64,000 nucleotides of DNA. Source: Palsa-360 sp963710315. GTDB lineage: Bacteria; Acidobacteriota; Terriglobia; Acidiferrales; UBA7541. Location: positions 310,001 to 374,000 of the forward strand of contig CAVPZW010000008.1 in NCBI GenBank assembly GCA_963710315.1. Reading direction: 5' to 3'. The notes under the pieces are model-generated. The model searched no databases. It saw only the letters and a list, made by a program, of their open reading frames with translations, and was not told the origin of the DNA. The position numbers and the translations under genes were made by a program. Position 1 is the first letter of the stretch, and each line of letters begins with the position of its first letter. This document shows positions 9,055 to 18,235 of the stretch, one piece after another.

Positions 9055-9545
9055 ACGAATACTGCAGCATTGCCCCGGATGTAAAGCTTGGCAAGGGTGT
9101 GAAGCTCTCCAAATTTATCAACCTATACGGCTGCTCCATCGGCGACGACACAAAAATCGGAGCGTTCGTTGAAATTCAGAAGAACGCTACGGTGGGCCGC
9201 CAATGCAAGATTTCCAGCCACACGTTTGTGTGCGAGGGAGTGACCATCGAGGACAACGTGTTCATCGGGCACGGCGTGATGTTCATCAATGACATCTATC
9301 CGCGCGCGACCGCAAACGGACAATTACAAACGGAAGCCGACTGGAAGGTCGAGCGCACCATTATCAAGAACGGAGCATCGATTGGCACGGGCGCCACAAT
9401 CCTGGCCAATGTCACTATCGGAGAGAATGCGATTGTCGGAGCAGGCAGCGTGGTTACTAAAGATGTACTGGCGAATACCATCGTCGGTGGAAACCCCGCG
9501 AAGGTGTTTCGTAAAATCGAATCCGCCGTGGAGGCCATAAAGTGA
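9051..9545 (+). CDS. Left-handed beta-helix N-acetyltransferase, WbpD-like
   Basis: 164 residues. A GTG start overlaps the previous stop by four bases. Hexapeptide repeats run through most of the protein (IGDDTKIGAFVEI, IEDNVFIG, IGTGATILANVTIGENAIVGAGSVVTKDV as separate segments). The family transfers acetyl from acetyl-CoA to the 3-amino group of a UDP-sugar uronic acid. His in FIGHGV (about residue 67) is a plausible catalytic base by analogy with the family. Tight coupling to the oxidoreductase before it and the aminotransferase after it supports a three-step pathway. Confidence 0.87.
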   Translation: MNEYCSIAPDVKLGKGVKLSKFINLYGCSIGDDTKIGAFVEIQKNATVGRQCKISSHTFVCEGVTIEDNVFIGHGVMFINDIYPRATANGQLQTEADWKVERTIIKNGASIGTGATILANVTIGENAIVGAGSVVTKDVLANTIVGGNPAKVFRKIESAVEAIK

Positions 9546-10756
9546 GCACACCAAGTGGAAATGGCAATGGGATTCCGTTTTTGGATTTGGTCACGCCGCA
9601 TGTCGAGCTGGAGCAGGAACTGACAAAAGTCTTCCTGCAGACCATTCGCACCGCTGGTTTCATCGGCGGGCCGATGGTGGATGATTTTGAAAAAGCGTTT
9701 GCCGAATTCTGCACCGCCAGCCACTCCGTTGCCGTCAGCAGCGGCACCGATGCCTTGCGATTTGCCATCATGGGCGCGGGAATCCAGCCCGGCGACGTCA
9801 TCGTGACCGTCCCGCACACATTCATCGCCACGAGCGAAGCCATTTCGCAGGCCGGCGCGCATCCGGAGTTCGTCAACGTGGACGAGCGCACCTACAACAT
9901 GAGCGCCGATCGGCTGCGCGAATATCTGGAGAAGCAGTGCACCAAGGACACCACTGGCAAGCTTGTAAGCCGCCGCAGCGGACGCCGTGTGGGAGGCATT
10001 ATTCCCGTGCATTTGTACGGGCAGATGGCGGACATGGACGCGATCCTGGCCCTTGGCGAACAGTATGGGCTGGTGGTGATTGAAGATGCCTGCCAGGCCC
10101 ACGGCGCCGAATATTTTTCAAAAAATAATAATCGCTGGATGAAGGCGGGCACCATGGGACGCGCCGCCGCGTTCAGCTTCTATCCCGGAAAAAATCTGGG
10201 AGCGTGCGGGGAAGCGGGCGCGGTCACCACCAATGACGCCAAGCTTGCCGACAAAGTGAAAGTCCTGCGCGATCATGGCCAGGCCAAGAAGTATTACCAT
10301 GACATGGAAGGCTACAACGGAAGACTGGACGCCATGCAGGCCGGTTTCCTGCACGTAAAGCTGGCTCACCTGGCGAATTGGAATGCCGCGCGCCGCGAAC
10401 GGGCCGCGGAATACAACAAGCTGCTTGAAAGCGCGGAAGGCAGCGTCATTCGCCCCTTCGAACCGTCCTGGTCCCGCGCTGTGTATCACCTGTACGTTGT
10501 CCGCACGCACGATCGCGAAGGAATGATGAAACATCTTAAGGATGCGGGCATCGCCACGGGAATTCACTACCCGATTCCGCTGCACATGCAAAAGGCCTAC
10601 GACTACTTGAACTACCGGCAGGGAGATTTCCCGGTCTCTGAAAAAGTAGCGGCCGAGATTGTGTCGCTGCCCATGTTTCCGACTCTGAAGCCGGAACAGC
10701 AGGCTCTGGTCGTCCGTGAAATGCTTCGCTGCTTGCGCGTCGAAATGGTGCGATAG
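9542..10756 (+). CDS. DegT/DnrJ/EryC1 sugar aminotransferase, WbpE-like
   Basis: 404 residues, GTG start, four-base overlap with the acetyltransferase gene. PLP-dependent fold type I: SSGTDAL at about 66-72, EDACQAHGA at about 181-189 (Asp182 contacts the PLP ring nitrogen), and FSFYPGKNLG with the Schiff-base lysine at Lys217. It would aminate C3 of the keto sugar made by the WbpB-like enzyme. A small insertion at about 133-150 (KDTTGKLVSRRSGRR) is longer than in typical relatives. Confidence 0.9.
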   Translation: MSTPSGNGNGIPFLDLVTPHVELEQELTKVFLQTIRTAGFIGGPMVDDFEKAFAEFCTASHSVAVSSGTDALRFAIMGAGIQPGDVIVTVPHTFIATSEAISQAGAHPEFVNVDERTYNMSADRLREYLEKQCTKDTTGKLVSRRSGRRVGGIIPVHLYGQMADMDAILALGEQYGLVVIEDACQAHGAEYFSKNNNRWMKAGTMGRAAAFSFYPGKNLGACGEAGAVTTNDAKLADKVKVLRDHGQAKKYYHDMEGYNGRLDAMQAGFLHVKLAHLANWNAARRERAAEYNKLLESAEGSVIRPFEPSWSRAVYHLYVVRTHDREGMMKHLKDAGIATGIHYPIPLHMQKAYDYLNYRQGDFPVSEKVAAEIVSLPMFPTLKPEQQALVVREMLRCLRVEMVR

Positions 10757-10835
10757 CAAACAGGCGATCTTCCGGATTGCATATTGGAATATCGCAACAC
10801 GGCAGAGAAGCGATTTTCACCAGGACACTTTTCTC

Positions 10836-11975
10836 ATGAATTCGGCAACCGAACTGACTGACGAATCGATCCTAATTGCAACGGCTGCGGCGAAGCTGTC
10901 CAAAGTCCACAAGAAAATCTGGATTGATCTGGACAATTCGCCGCACGTCCCGTTTTTCGTTCCCATCATTCCCGAGCTCAAGGCCAGAGGTTTCGAAATT
11001 TTCATTACCGCGCGGGATTCCTATCAGGTTGTCGAGCTGATGAAATATTACGGAATTCAAGGGCGTGTGATTGGCAAACACTACGGGAAAAATACCATCC
11101 TTAAATTTCTGGGCACGCTTTGGCGCGGCATCGCCCTTATTTATATTGCCCGCAAAGAAAAGATCGATATCTCGTTGATGCATGGGTCGCGAGGGTGCTT
11201 GATGGCTTCCGGGGTCTTGGGAATCCAGAACATCACCATCGGGGACTATGAACACACGGCGAAATTTGCCATCAAGAACATGGTGGTTATCTATCCGGAA
11301 ATCATTCCCATCAGTGGCGTCGCAGGCAAAGCCCCCAGGGTTCTAAAATATCCAGGCATCAAGGAAGACGTGTATCTTCCCAGCTTCCACCCGGATCCGA
11401 AGATGAGGCAGCGGCTGGGCATTGCGGAGGACGAACTTTTGGTCACCGTGCGGCCACCCGCTACGGAGGCCCACTATCACAATCCGGAGGCCGATGGATT
11501 GTTGACGGCGACCCTCGAAAGATTCAGTAAAATGGAGGGCGCGCGCGTCCTGCTCTTGCCGCGAAGCAAGAATCAGGAAAAGGAATTGCGCGCGGCCTGG
11601 CCCAAGGAAATCGCTTCCGGCAAGATTGTGATTCCAGCTAGTGTCGAAAACGGCATGAACATTATCTGGAATTCGGATTTAGTGGTCAGCGGTGGCGGAA
11701 CCATGAACCGGGAAGCTGCGGCGATGGGAGTTCCAGTGTACAGTATCTTTCGCGGGCCAATTGGCGCCGTGGATAAGTTTTTGTCGTCCAAGGGCCGGCT
11801 GGTCCTGCTGGAAAGCGTGGAGCAGGTCCGCACCAAAATTCAGGCCGTGAGGCGAGACAAAGAGGCCGTATCGCTCAGCCATCAAAGGAGCCCGGCGCTC
11901 GAGGCGATTATTCAGCACATTACGGACATTGCGGAATCGATGAACGGGCCCGTACCAGAAACGATCAAGGGATGA
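10836..11975 (+). CDS. DUF354 family protein (first copy)
   Basis: 379 residues from the ATG at 10836; the frame is open further upstream to 10716, inside the aminotransferase gene, so the later start is preferred. The start of the domain (KIWIDLDNSPHVPFF) and the later segments VRPPATEAHYHN and SGGGTMNREAAAMGVPVYSI are hallmarks of DUF354. The fold is expected to be GT-B-like, related to UDP-sugar epimerases and glycosyltransferases, but the reaction is not established. A clear paralog lies at 36113-37303. Position in the EPS operon suggests glycan transfer or nucleotide-sugar handling. Confidence 0.85.
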   Translation: MNSATELTDESILIATAAAKLSKVHKKIWIDLDNSPHVPFFVPIIPELKARGFEIFITARDSYQVVELMKYYGIQGRVIGKHYGKNTILKFLGTLWRGIALIYIARKEKIDISLMHGSRGCLMASGVLGIQNITIGDYEHTAKFAIKNMVVIYPEIIPISGVAGKAPRVLKYPGIKEDVYLPSFHPDPKMRQRLGIAEDELLVTVRPPATEAHYHNPEADGLLTATLERFSKMEGARVLLLPRSKNQEKELRAAWPKEIASGKIVIPASVENGMNIIWNSDLVVSGGGTMNREAAAMGVPVYSIFRGPIGAVDKFLSSKGRLVLLESVEQVRTKIQAVRRDKEAVSLSHQRSPALEAIIQHITDIAESMNGPVPETIKG

Positions 11976-12018
11976 GTTTTACGAAGTGGGCGCGCCGCTC
12001 CCGCGTGGAGAGGCATTC

Positions 12019-12627
12019 ATGACGGACGACATTCTTCGAAAGAACATCGAGAGTAGCATCGAGGTTCACAGCCGCCTTTTGAAGGCCTGTTTGCCCGCGA
12101 TGACCGTCGCCGCTGACGCACTCATCGCAGCCTACCGCAGCGGGCACAAGGCGCTCTTCTTCGGAAATGGTGGCAGTGCCGCGGACGCACAGCATCTTGC
12201 CGCCGAATTCCTCGGACGCTACCTGCGCGAGCGCCAGCCACTACCGGCCGTAGCCCTTCATAGCAACGCTTCCGCCGTCACATCCATCGCCAACGACTAC
12301 GGCTACGAACAAGTGTTTTCGCGACAGCTGCAGGCCCTCGCCACCGCCGGCGACGTCGCCGTCGCCATAAGCACTTCGGGAAACTCTCCGAACGTCATTG
12401 AAGCCGTCTCCAGTGCTCGTGAGATGGGCGTCTACACGATTGGACTCACCGGGTCCTCCGGAGGACGCATGCGAGGGCTTGTCGATGTGTTGATTGCCGT
12501 GCCATCGGAGGAAACGCCGCGCGTTCAAGAGTGCCACATCCTGGTGGGACACGCGCTGTGCGATGCGGTTGAGCAAGCGATCGCTTCGGCACCCGCTGTA
12601 AAGGGAGTATCCGCAACGGTGAAGTAG
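12019..12627 (+). CDS. gmhA: SIS-domain sugar-phosphate isomerase, GmhA-like
   Basis: 202 residues from the ATG at 12019, preceded by GGAGAGG. The GmhA pattern is complete: FFGNGGSAADAQHLAAEF (about 48-65), SNASAVTSIANDYGYE, SGNSPNV (about 119-125), and a C-terminal VQECHILVGHALCD. GmhA converts sedoheptulose 7-phosphate to D-glycero-D-manno-heptose 7-phosphate. The next enzymes of that pathway (HldE, GmhB, HldD) are not in the window, so either they lie elsewhere or the protein serves another sugar phosphate. DiaA-type SIS proteins are the main alternative. Confidence 0.8.
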   Translation: MTDDILRKNIESSIEVHSRLLKACLPAMTVAADALIAAYRSGHKALFFGNGGSAADAQHLAAEFLGRYLRERQPLPAVALHSNASAVTSIANDYGYEQVFSRQLQALATAGDVAVAISTSGNSPNVIEAVSSAREMGVYTIGLTGSSGGRMRGLVDVLIAVPSEETPRVQECHILVGHALCDAVEQAIASAPAVKGVSATVK

Positions 12628-12737
12628 AAATGAGCCGTACTTTGCTTCATAGGTTGAACCCGCGAGCGCCAGCGAGAGCCCAAGCGAACATGATGGAGGT
12701 TTAACTTCCACGACACGCCCATTCGGCGGCAACATCT

Positions 12738-13802
12738 TTGAAATGCGCGACCGGAATTGCGAGACCATTGAATATCATCGATCCACTGACCGACACGCGC
12801 TGGGACGACTTGGTTGCTCGCCATCCGAGAGCCTCGGCATTTCACCGGCGAGGATGGCTTGAAGCGCTGAAGCTAACCTATGGCTACCAGCCATTTGTGC
12901 TGACCTCCGCGTCCCCCAACGAAGCTTTGTCCGATGGAATCGTGGCCTGCCGCATCAAGAGTTGGCTGACTGGGACGCGAATGGTTTCCTTGCCGTTTGC
13001 CGACCATTGCGATGCTTTATTCAACGATTCCGGCGATCGCCAGCTGTTGGCGAGCCGACTCGTCGAGGAATGCAAACGGCAGCATTGCAAGTATCTGGAA
13101 TTTCGACCGCTGGAAGAGTCAACAAATCCGGGGATTGAATTCCAACCTACGGAATCGTTTTACTTCCACGAACTCGATCTGCGGCCGGGCCTTGAGCAGC
13201 TCTTCAAAAATCTGCACAAGGATTCCATTCAGCGAAAAATTCGGCGCGCTGAAAAAGAGCAAGTGTCTTACGAAGTGGGCAGCAGCGAGCAATTCATCGA
13301 GACGTTCTACCACCTGCTGCTGATCACAAGAAGGCGCCATCAATTGCCGCCTCAGCCGATCGCCTGGTTCAGGAACCTGACCAAGAATATGGGAGACGCG
13401 CTTCACATTCGAGTTGCGCGAAAAAACGGCGCCCCAATCGCGGCGCTGCTCACACTGCGGCACCGTTCCAAGATCATCTACAAGTACGGATGCTCGGACG
13501 GGGCCTTTCACCAGCTCGGCGGCATGCCGTTTCTTTTCTGGAAGCTCATCGAAGAGGGCAAGGCTACGGGCGCGGAGAGCCTCGATTTTGGGCGGTCCGA
13601 ACTTGAGAATGAGGGCCTGGTGGCCTTCAAGGACAAATTTGGCACCACCAAGCGCAAACTGACGTATTACCGATACCCTCAAACTAAAAAACAAGCCGCG
13701 CATTCGAGGGGCGATTCCAACCTGGCGCGCAGAATATTTTCCATTCTCCCGGATGGCGTCTTATCCGCGGCCGGGAAAATCTTGTACAGGCATATTGGAT
13801 AG
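12738..13802 (+). CDS. FemAB-like GNAT acyltransferase of EPS loci
   Basis: 354 residues. The arrangement resembles FemAB-related proteins found in exopolysaccharide/PEP-CTERM loci: DTRWDDLVARHPRASAFHRRGW near the N-terminus, HKDSIQRKIRRAEKEQV in the middle (about 160-176), and a GNAT-like core with HQLGGMPFLFWKLIEEG and LDFGRSELENEGLVAFKDKFG (about 287-307). Such proteins are thought to transfer an amino-acyl or acyl group to a glycan or lipid. The donor cannot be read from sequence. It is the fifth gene after the antiterminator in the same direction. Confidence 0.78.
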   Translation: MKCATGIARPLNIIDPLTDTRWDDLVARHPRASAFHRRGWLEALKLTYGYQPFVLTSASPNEALSDGIVACRIKSWLTGTRMVSLPFADHCDALFNDSGDRQLLASRLVEECKRQHCKYLEFRPLEESTNPGIEFQPTESFYFHELDLRPGLEQLFKNLHKDSIQRKIRRAEKEQVSYEVGSSEQFIETFYHLLLITRRRHQLPPQPIAWFRNLTKNMGDALHIRVARKNGAPIAALLTLRHRSKIIYKYGCSDGAFHQLGGMPFLFWKLIEEGKATGAESLDFGRSELENEGLVAFKDKFGTTKRKLTYYRYPQTKKQAAHSRGDSNLARRIFSILPDGVLSAAGKILYRHIG

Positions 13803-13894
13803 AGTGAAAACCGAGCAGACCACGGAGCGCTGTTTCACCGTGTTCACTGGGCAAGAAAAATAATCGGCAAGTATCTTCCAGGAATCGAGATCAA

Positions 13895-14962
13895 ATGCGA
13901 ATTATTCACGTAATTGGAGCAAGGCCCAATTTCATGAAGGCCGCGCCGGTGATCCGCGCGCTCTCTGCTTTTCCCATCGAGCAGATCGTTTGCCACACCG
14001 GCCAGCACTATGACTTCAACATGTCCGACGTATTTTTTCAGCAACTGGGCATGCCCGCGCCGGACGTCAACCTGCAAGTCGGTTCAGGCTCGCACGCGCA
14101 ACAGACCGCGAACATCATGTGCAAATTTGAGACCGTGGTCCTTGAAAAAAAACCTGACATGGTGGTTGTCTATGGCGATGTGAATTCCACCGTCGCGGCG
14201 GCCCTGGTATGTTCCAAACTGATGATCCGGGTCGCACATGTAGAGGCGGGCCTGCGCTCGTTCGATCGCGCCATGCCCGAGGAGGTCAACCGGCTGGTCA
14301 CCGATCAGCTTTCCGACCTGTTGTTCACGCCTTCCGAAGATGGCAATCGCAACCTGGCGCGTGAGGGCATCGCCCCTGAAAAAGTGTTCCTGGCCGGCAA
14401 CGTGATGATTGACACGCTGGTCCGAATGCTGCCGGAAGCCGACCGGCGCCTGCCTGCCGATTTGCCGTCCCGGTATGCCCTGGTGACCCTGCACCGGCCG
14501 TCCAACGTGGACGATCTGGACTGGCTGCGCTCCCTGCTGTCGAGCCTTGAAGGGGTGGGTCACGGCCTTGAAGTTATTTTTCCAGTTCATCCGCGCACTA
14601 GCCAGAAAATTGCCAGCCTCGGAATCGGCCCTGAAAACAATGGGCACATTCGATTCCTGGAGCCGCTGCCTTATCTGGATTTCCTGGCGCTTCAGAAGCA
14701 TGCCGCGGTGGTCATCACGGATTCCGGCGGAATTCAGGAAGAAACCACGTTTCTCGGTGTACCATGCCTGACCGTGCGCGAGAATACGGAGCGCCCGGTG
14801 ACGACCACCATCGGCACCAACGTGCTGGTGGGCAGAGATACAGCGAAGCTGAGCAGCGAACTGGCTCGAGTCATGAGCAGGGAGCGAAAAAGTTCCGGCG
14901 TGCCTCCCCTTTGGGATGGACATGCCGCCGAGCGAATCGCTAAAGTAATCGTTGGCAAGTAG
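13895..14962 (+). CDS. wecB: UDP-N-acetylglucosamine 2-epimerase (non-hydrolysing), WecB/WbpI-like
   Basis: 355 residues, normal length for the family. It opens with MRIIHVIGARPNFMKAAP and carries VYGDVNST (about 91-98), HVEAGLRSFDR (about 112-122), PEEVNRLVTDQ, and DSGGIQEETTFLGVPCLTVRENTERP (about 275-300, in two conserved halves). It interconverts UDP-GlcNAc and UDP-ManNAc, or the 3-acetamido uronic derivatives in WbpI. With the WbpB/D/E-like genes upstream the latter reading is attractive: a UDP-ManNAc3NAcA-type sugar. The UDP-GlcNAc 6-dehydrogenase needed at the first step is not present in this window. Confidence 0.9.
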   Translation: MRIIHVIGARPNFMKAAPVIRALSAFPIEQIVCHTGQHYDFNMSDVFFQQLGMPAPDVNLQVGSGSHAQQTANIMCKFETVVLEKKPDMVVVYGDVNSTVAAALVCSKLMIRVAHVEAGLRSFDRAMPEEVNRLVTDQLSDLLFTPSEDGNRNLAREGIAPEKVFLAGNVMIDTLVRMLPEADRRLPADLPSRYALVTLHRPSNVDDLDWLRSLLSSLEGVGHGLEVIFPVHPRTSQKIASLGIGPENNGHIRFLEPLPYLDFLALQKHAAVVITDSGGIQEETTFLGVPCLTVRENTERPVTTTIGTNVLVGRDTAKLSSELARVMSRERKSSGVPPLWDGHAAERIAKVIVGK

Positions 14963-15001
14963 CGGGAGCGAAGTCGCGAGGATTTTCTCGTCAAAGATTC
15001 C

Positions 15002-16360
15002 ATGACCTCCTCATTCATTGACTATTACCGGTGTCCGGAAGAGTTTGCCAAGTTCGGCGTTGCCCGAGAGCTTGGTCAAACGCCGGGCTTTTTTCGTTTT
15101 GGAAAGCAGATTACCTGCTTCGGACGGAGTGCGGGGCCGGTGTCAAGTTCGCCGCAAGGAAATCTTTCCGATTCACTCTCTCTCATGGACACACGGGGAG
15201 ATGGAATCAAGCTGCCATTTGACGCGGACGAAATTCTGGATAATCTTCGCAAAGAGAGATACGTCGCCGCGGAAGCCACTTCCTCCTTCCCCAAGAATCT
15301 GATCCGAAAGGCGTACTATGCGGTGCGCCCGCTGCTTCCCGTCAGCGTCCGCAAGCATTTTCAGAGATTCCATCTCCGGGAGCGAAGAAATATTCAGTTT
15401 CCCGCCTGGCCGATCGATAAGACGGTCGATAATTTGTGCGCGGAGCTCATGTCTGCCTGCGTCCGAGCGAGCAGTAACCGTGGAATTCCGTTTATCTGGT
15501 TCTGGCCGAACGACTACCAGGGCTGTGTTCTGATGACCCATGACGTGGAACATGAGGAAGGCAGAGCTTTTTGCGGCGACTTGATGGATATGGACGAGCG
15601 CCATGGGATCCACACTTCCTTCCAGGTTGTTCCCGAAGAACGCTACGAACTTTCCGACGATTTTCTGCAGAGCATACGGGCGCGCGGTTTTGAGCTCAAT
15701 GTGCATGATCTCAATCATGATGGCCATTTGTTTCAGAGCCACGAATTGTTTCTGCAAAGGGTGCGCAAGATCAACGAATATGCGAGAAAATGGGGCGCGG
15801 AAGGATTTCGCTCTGGCGGGATGTACCGGAATGCGGAATGGACTGACGCATTTCAAGTCAACTACGACATGTCATTTCCCAGCGCCGCGCACTTGGAACC
15901 GCAGCATGGCGGTTGCTGCACCATTATGCCGTATCTTGCGGGAGAGTTGGTCGAGCTGCCTTTGACCACAACGCAAGACTATTCTCTATTTCATATTCTG
16001 GACCAGTATTCGATCGATCTTTGGAAAAAACAACTGGACTTTATCGCTTCAAGCAACGGACTGGCGTCGTTTATTGTGCATCCGGACTATGTGATCGAAA
16101 CGCGCGCGCGCCTTGTATATGACAATTTGCTTCAATATCTCTCGGAATTTTGCAGCCGGGCAAAACTTTGGCAGCCATTGCCGCGGGATGCGGCGAAATG
16201 GTGGCGCGAGAGAAGCCAGATGCGAATCGAGCGCTCCGGCGATTCGTGGAAAGTGGCGGGCCCGGGTTCTGAGCGGGCGTCTGTTGCCTTGGCGCAGATC
16301 GAGGAAGGCCGCCTGACTTACCAGATTGAAAACTCCTCTTGCCGGGAGTCCATCGCCTAA
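15002..16360 (+). CDS. Polysaccharide deacetylase-like (NodB-fold) protein
   Basis: 452 residues. The core lies at about 175-400: VLMTHDVEHEEG stands where NodB enzymes have TFDDG, NVHDLNHDGHLF (about 237-248) gives a histidine pair, and FRSGGMYRN (about 270-278) matches the later active-site motif. The changes from the classical TFDD and HSxxH motifs show a divergent branch, so metal-dependent N- or O-deacetylation of a sugar is likely but not certain. The first 100 residues have no recognisable domain. It is the last gene of the plus-strand EPS arm and faces rmlD. Confidence 0.72.
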   Translation: MTSSFIDYYRCPEEFAKFGVARELGQTPGFFRFGKQITCFGRSAGPVSSSPQGNLSDSLSLMDTRGDGIKLPFDADEILDNLRKERYVAAEATSSFPKNLIRKAYYAVRPLLPVSVRKHFQRFHLRERRNIQFPAWPIDKTVDNLCAELMSACVRASSNRGIPFIWFWPNDYQGCVLMTHDVEHEEGRAFCGDLMDMDERHGIHTSFQVVPEERYELSDDFLQSIRARGFELNVHDLNHDGHLFQSHELFLQRVRKINEYARKWGAEGFRSGGMYRNAEWTDAFQVNYDMSFPSAAHLEPQHGGCCTIMPYLAGELVELPLTTTQDYSLFHILDQYSIDLWKKQLDFIASSNGLASFIVHPDYVIETRARLVYDNLLQYLSEFCSRAKLWQPLPRDAAKWWRERSQMRIERSGDSWKVAGPGSERASVALAQIEEGRLTYQIENSSCRESIA

Positions 16361-16679
16361 GTTGAAAGACAAGTGACAGGGCACATCGCAATTCCAATTT
16401 TCCGGCACATGTGTTTCTTGCTGCTAAAGCACAAAACGTAATCCACTTGGCGTGTAACCTACCCCGCGATACGCTCCTCGCCGCACCCCCCAAGAGTATT
16501 TCTCAAATTAAGCTTGCACCCATTGCTCCAGTTTCATAAAACTCCCCCAAATTCCCAATGGCGCGCCAGATTGCGCGGCCTAAGCCGTCGATTTCAACTG
16601 CCTGTGATGGCTGTCTAGACATGCGTCGGCTCGTGCAGCACAGTGCCGTACCCTGCAAATCAATGAATTGTTTTTTGTT
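16361..16679. other. Convergent intergenic stretch
   Basis: 319 bases between two converging genes. A short A/T-rich part lies at 16660-16690. No open frame of note and no clear terminator hairpin was seen. Confidence 0.4.
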
Positions 16680-17627
16680 TTAGAATGCTTTGGCGGGAGA
16701 GTCTGCGAAGACGGAATGCAGCTGTTTTCGCCAGTCCGGCAATCGCACGGAAAAAGTACGATTCAATCGGGCATTGGAGAGAACCGAATAGGCGGGGCGT
16801 CGCGCAGGCGTGGGATATTCGCTGGCGGCGATGGGAATAACGCGGCGCACCATCAATGGAAGGTTGTTGGTGGCCGCCGCATACCAAGGGGTAGCTGGAG
16901 GAATCTTGGCGGCTTCTTCAAGAATGGCATTTGTAAAATCGTACCAGGTTGTTTCTCCGCCGGCGGTCATGTGGTAGATTCCGCTGACGTCCGCCAAAGA
17001 GAACGGGCCGCCTTCGGTGTCACACATTTGGGCGAGAATCTTGGTGGTGGCGCCGGCAATTTCCGAGTTTAGCGTGGGCGCGCCCACCTGATCCCGCACA
17101 ATTTTCAGCTCTTCGCGCTGCGTGGCAAGTTTCAGAATAGTGAGCAGAAAATTGCGCCCCTGGGTCGCGTACACCCACTCGGTGCGAAAGATCAGGTGCA
17201 TGGCGCCAGAGGATTGAATTGCGCGTTCCCCTTCGAGCTTCGTTCTTCCGTAGACGTTTTGCGGATTTGTGGGATCGTCTTCGTCGTATGGCGTGGTTTT
17301 GGATCCATCGAACACGTAGTCCGTCGAATAGTGCACCAGAGAAGCGCCGCTTTTCCTGGCTTCTTCGGCCATCACGGCCGGAGCTTCGGCGTTGATCGCC
17401 CGCGCAAGGGCTTCCTCCGATTCGGCTTTGTCCACCGCGGTATACGCCGCCGCATTCACAATAAATGCAGGCCGGAACGTGCGGATGGCTCGGCGGATTT
17501 CTTCCGGTTGGGTGAGATCAAGCTGCCGGCGGTCCAGGGAAGTTACCTCGCCAATGCGGGGCAACATCCTGCTCAATTCGCGGCCAACTTGTCCGTTTGT
17601 TCCGATCAGCAGAATGGCGGGTGTCAT
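16680..17627 (-). CDS. rmlD: dTDP-4-dehydrorhamnose reductase
   Basis: 315 residues. The Rossmann motif GTNGQVG is at about 9-15, the catalytic triad region is STDYVFDG (about 101-108) and VYGRTK (Tyr126, Lys130). It reduces dTDP-4-keto-L-rhamnose with NAD(P)H, the final step of dTDP-L-rhamnose synthesis. It is the last gene of a minus-strand rmlA-rmlB-rmlC-rmlD operon and its start overlaps the rmlC stop by four bases. Unlike the other three rml genes here it is intact. Confidence 0.93.
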   Translation of the reverse strand: MTPAILLIGTNGQVGRELSRMLPRIGEVTSLDRRQLDLTQPEEIRRAIRTFRPAFIVNAAAYTAVDKAESEEALARAINAEAPAVMAEEARKSGASLVHYSTDYVFDGSKTTPYDEDDPTNPQNVYGRTKLEGERAIQSSGAMHLIFRTEWVYATQGRNFLLTILKLATQREELKIVRDQVGAPTLNSEIAGATTKILAQMCDTEGGPFSLADVSGIYHMTAGGETTWYDFTNAILEEAAKIPPATPWYAAATNNLPLMVRRVIPIAASEYPTPARRPAYSVLSNARLNRTFSVRLPDWRKQLHSVFADSPAKAF

Positions 17628-18185
17628 TTCGGGGAGTAGCGCGGCAGAGATTCCCGAGGTATGGAAGCCAGTGTGGGATTCTTGGCGTCTTTTTCGGAAA
17701 TAAGAGGATTTGCGACGCCCCAGGAAATGGCCAGATCGGGATCGTTCCAGATGATCCCGACCTCGCTAGTTGGGTCGTAGAAGTCGCTGCACTTATACAG
17801 GAATTGAACGGTATCGGACAAAGCCGCGAAGCCGTGCGCGAATCCCTGGGGAATGAAGATTTGATTCTGACGCTCGGCGGAGAGCACCACGCTGGTCCAT
17901 TTTCCAAAGGTGGGCGAGCCAACGCGAATGTCCACCGCAACGTCCAATGCTTCGCCTTCCACCACGCGGCAGAGCTTCGCCTGCGTATGCCGCAGCTGGA
18001 TAATGGAGGCCACGCAGCGTGCCCTTTGCGGAACGCGAGTGGTTATCCTGAACAAAAATATCGTGGATCCCCAAGTCGGCGAACTTCTGCTGGTGGTACG
18101 TCTCCAGGAAAAAGCCGCGCGCATCGCGGAATACTTTCGGCTGGAGTTCCCAGACATCCGGAAGTGAAGTATCTATTTTCTGCAA
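17624..18185 (-). CDS. rmlC: dTDP-4-dehydrorhamnose 3,5-epimerase (one frameshift)
   Basis: The start MQKIDTSLPDVWELQPK and DARGFFLETYH, QDNHSRSAKGTLRGLHY are in one frame. The rest (QLRHTQAKLCRVVEGEALD, then VVLSAERQNQIFIPQGFAHGFAAL and YDPTSEVGIIWNDPDL) is in the next. One extra base in a GG pair at 17998-17999 (CC on the coding strand) explains the break exactly: removing it gives a continuous protein of about 186 residues. The cupin active-site histidine of RGLHY and the downstream HGFAAL segment are present. Either a recent inactivating change or a base-calling error. Confidence 0.85.
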
Positions 18186-18235
18186 GCGAGTGAGCCTCTA
18201 TCCGTCGGCGATGCCGCAACGATTGCGAGCTGGCA

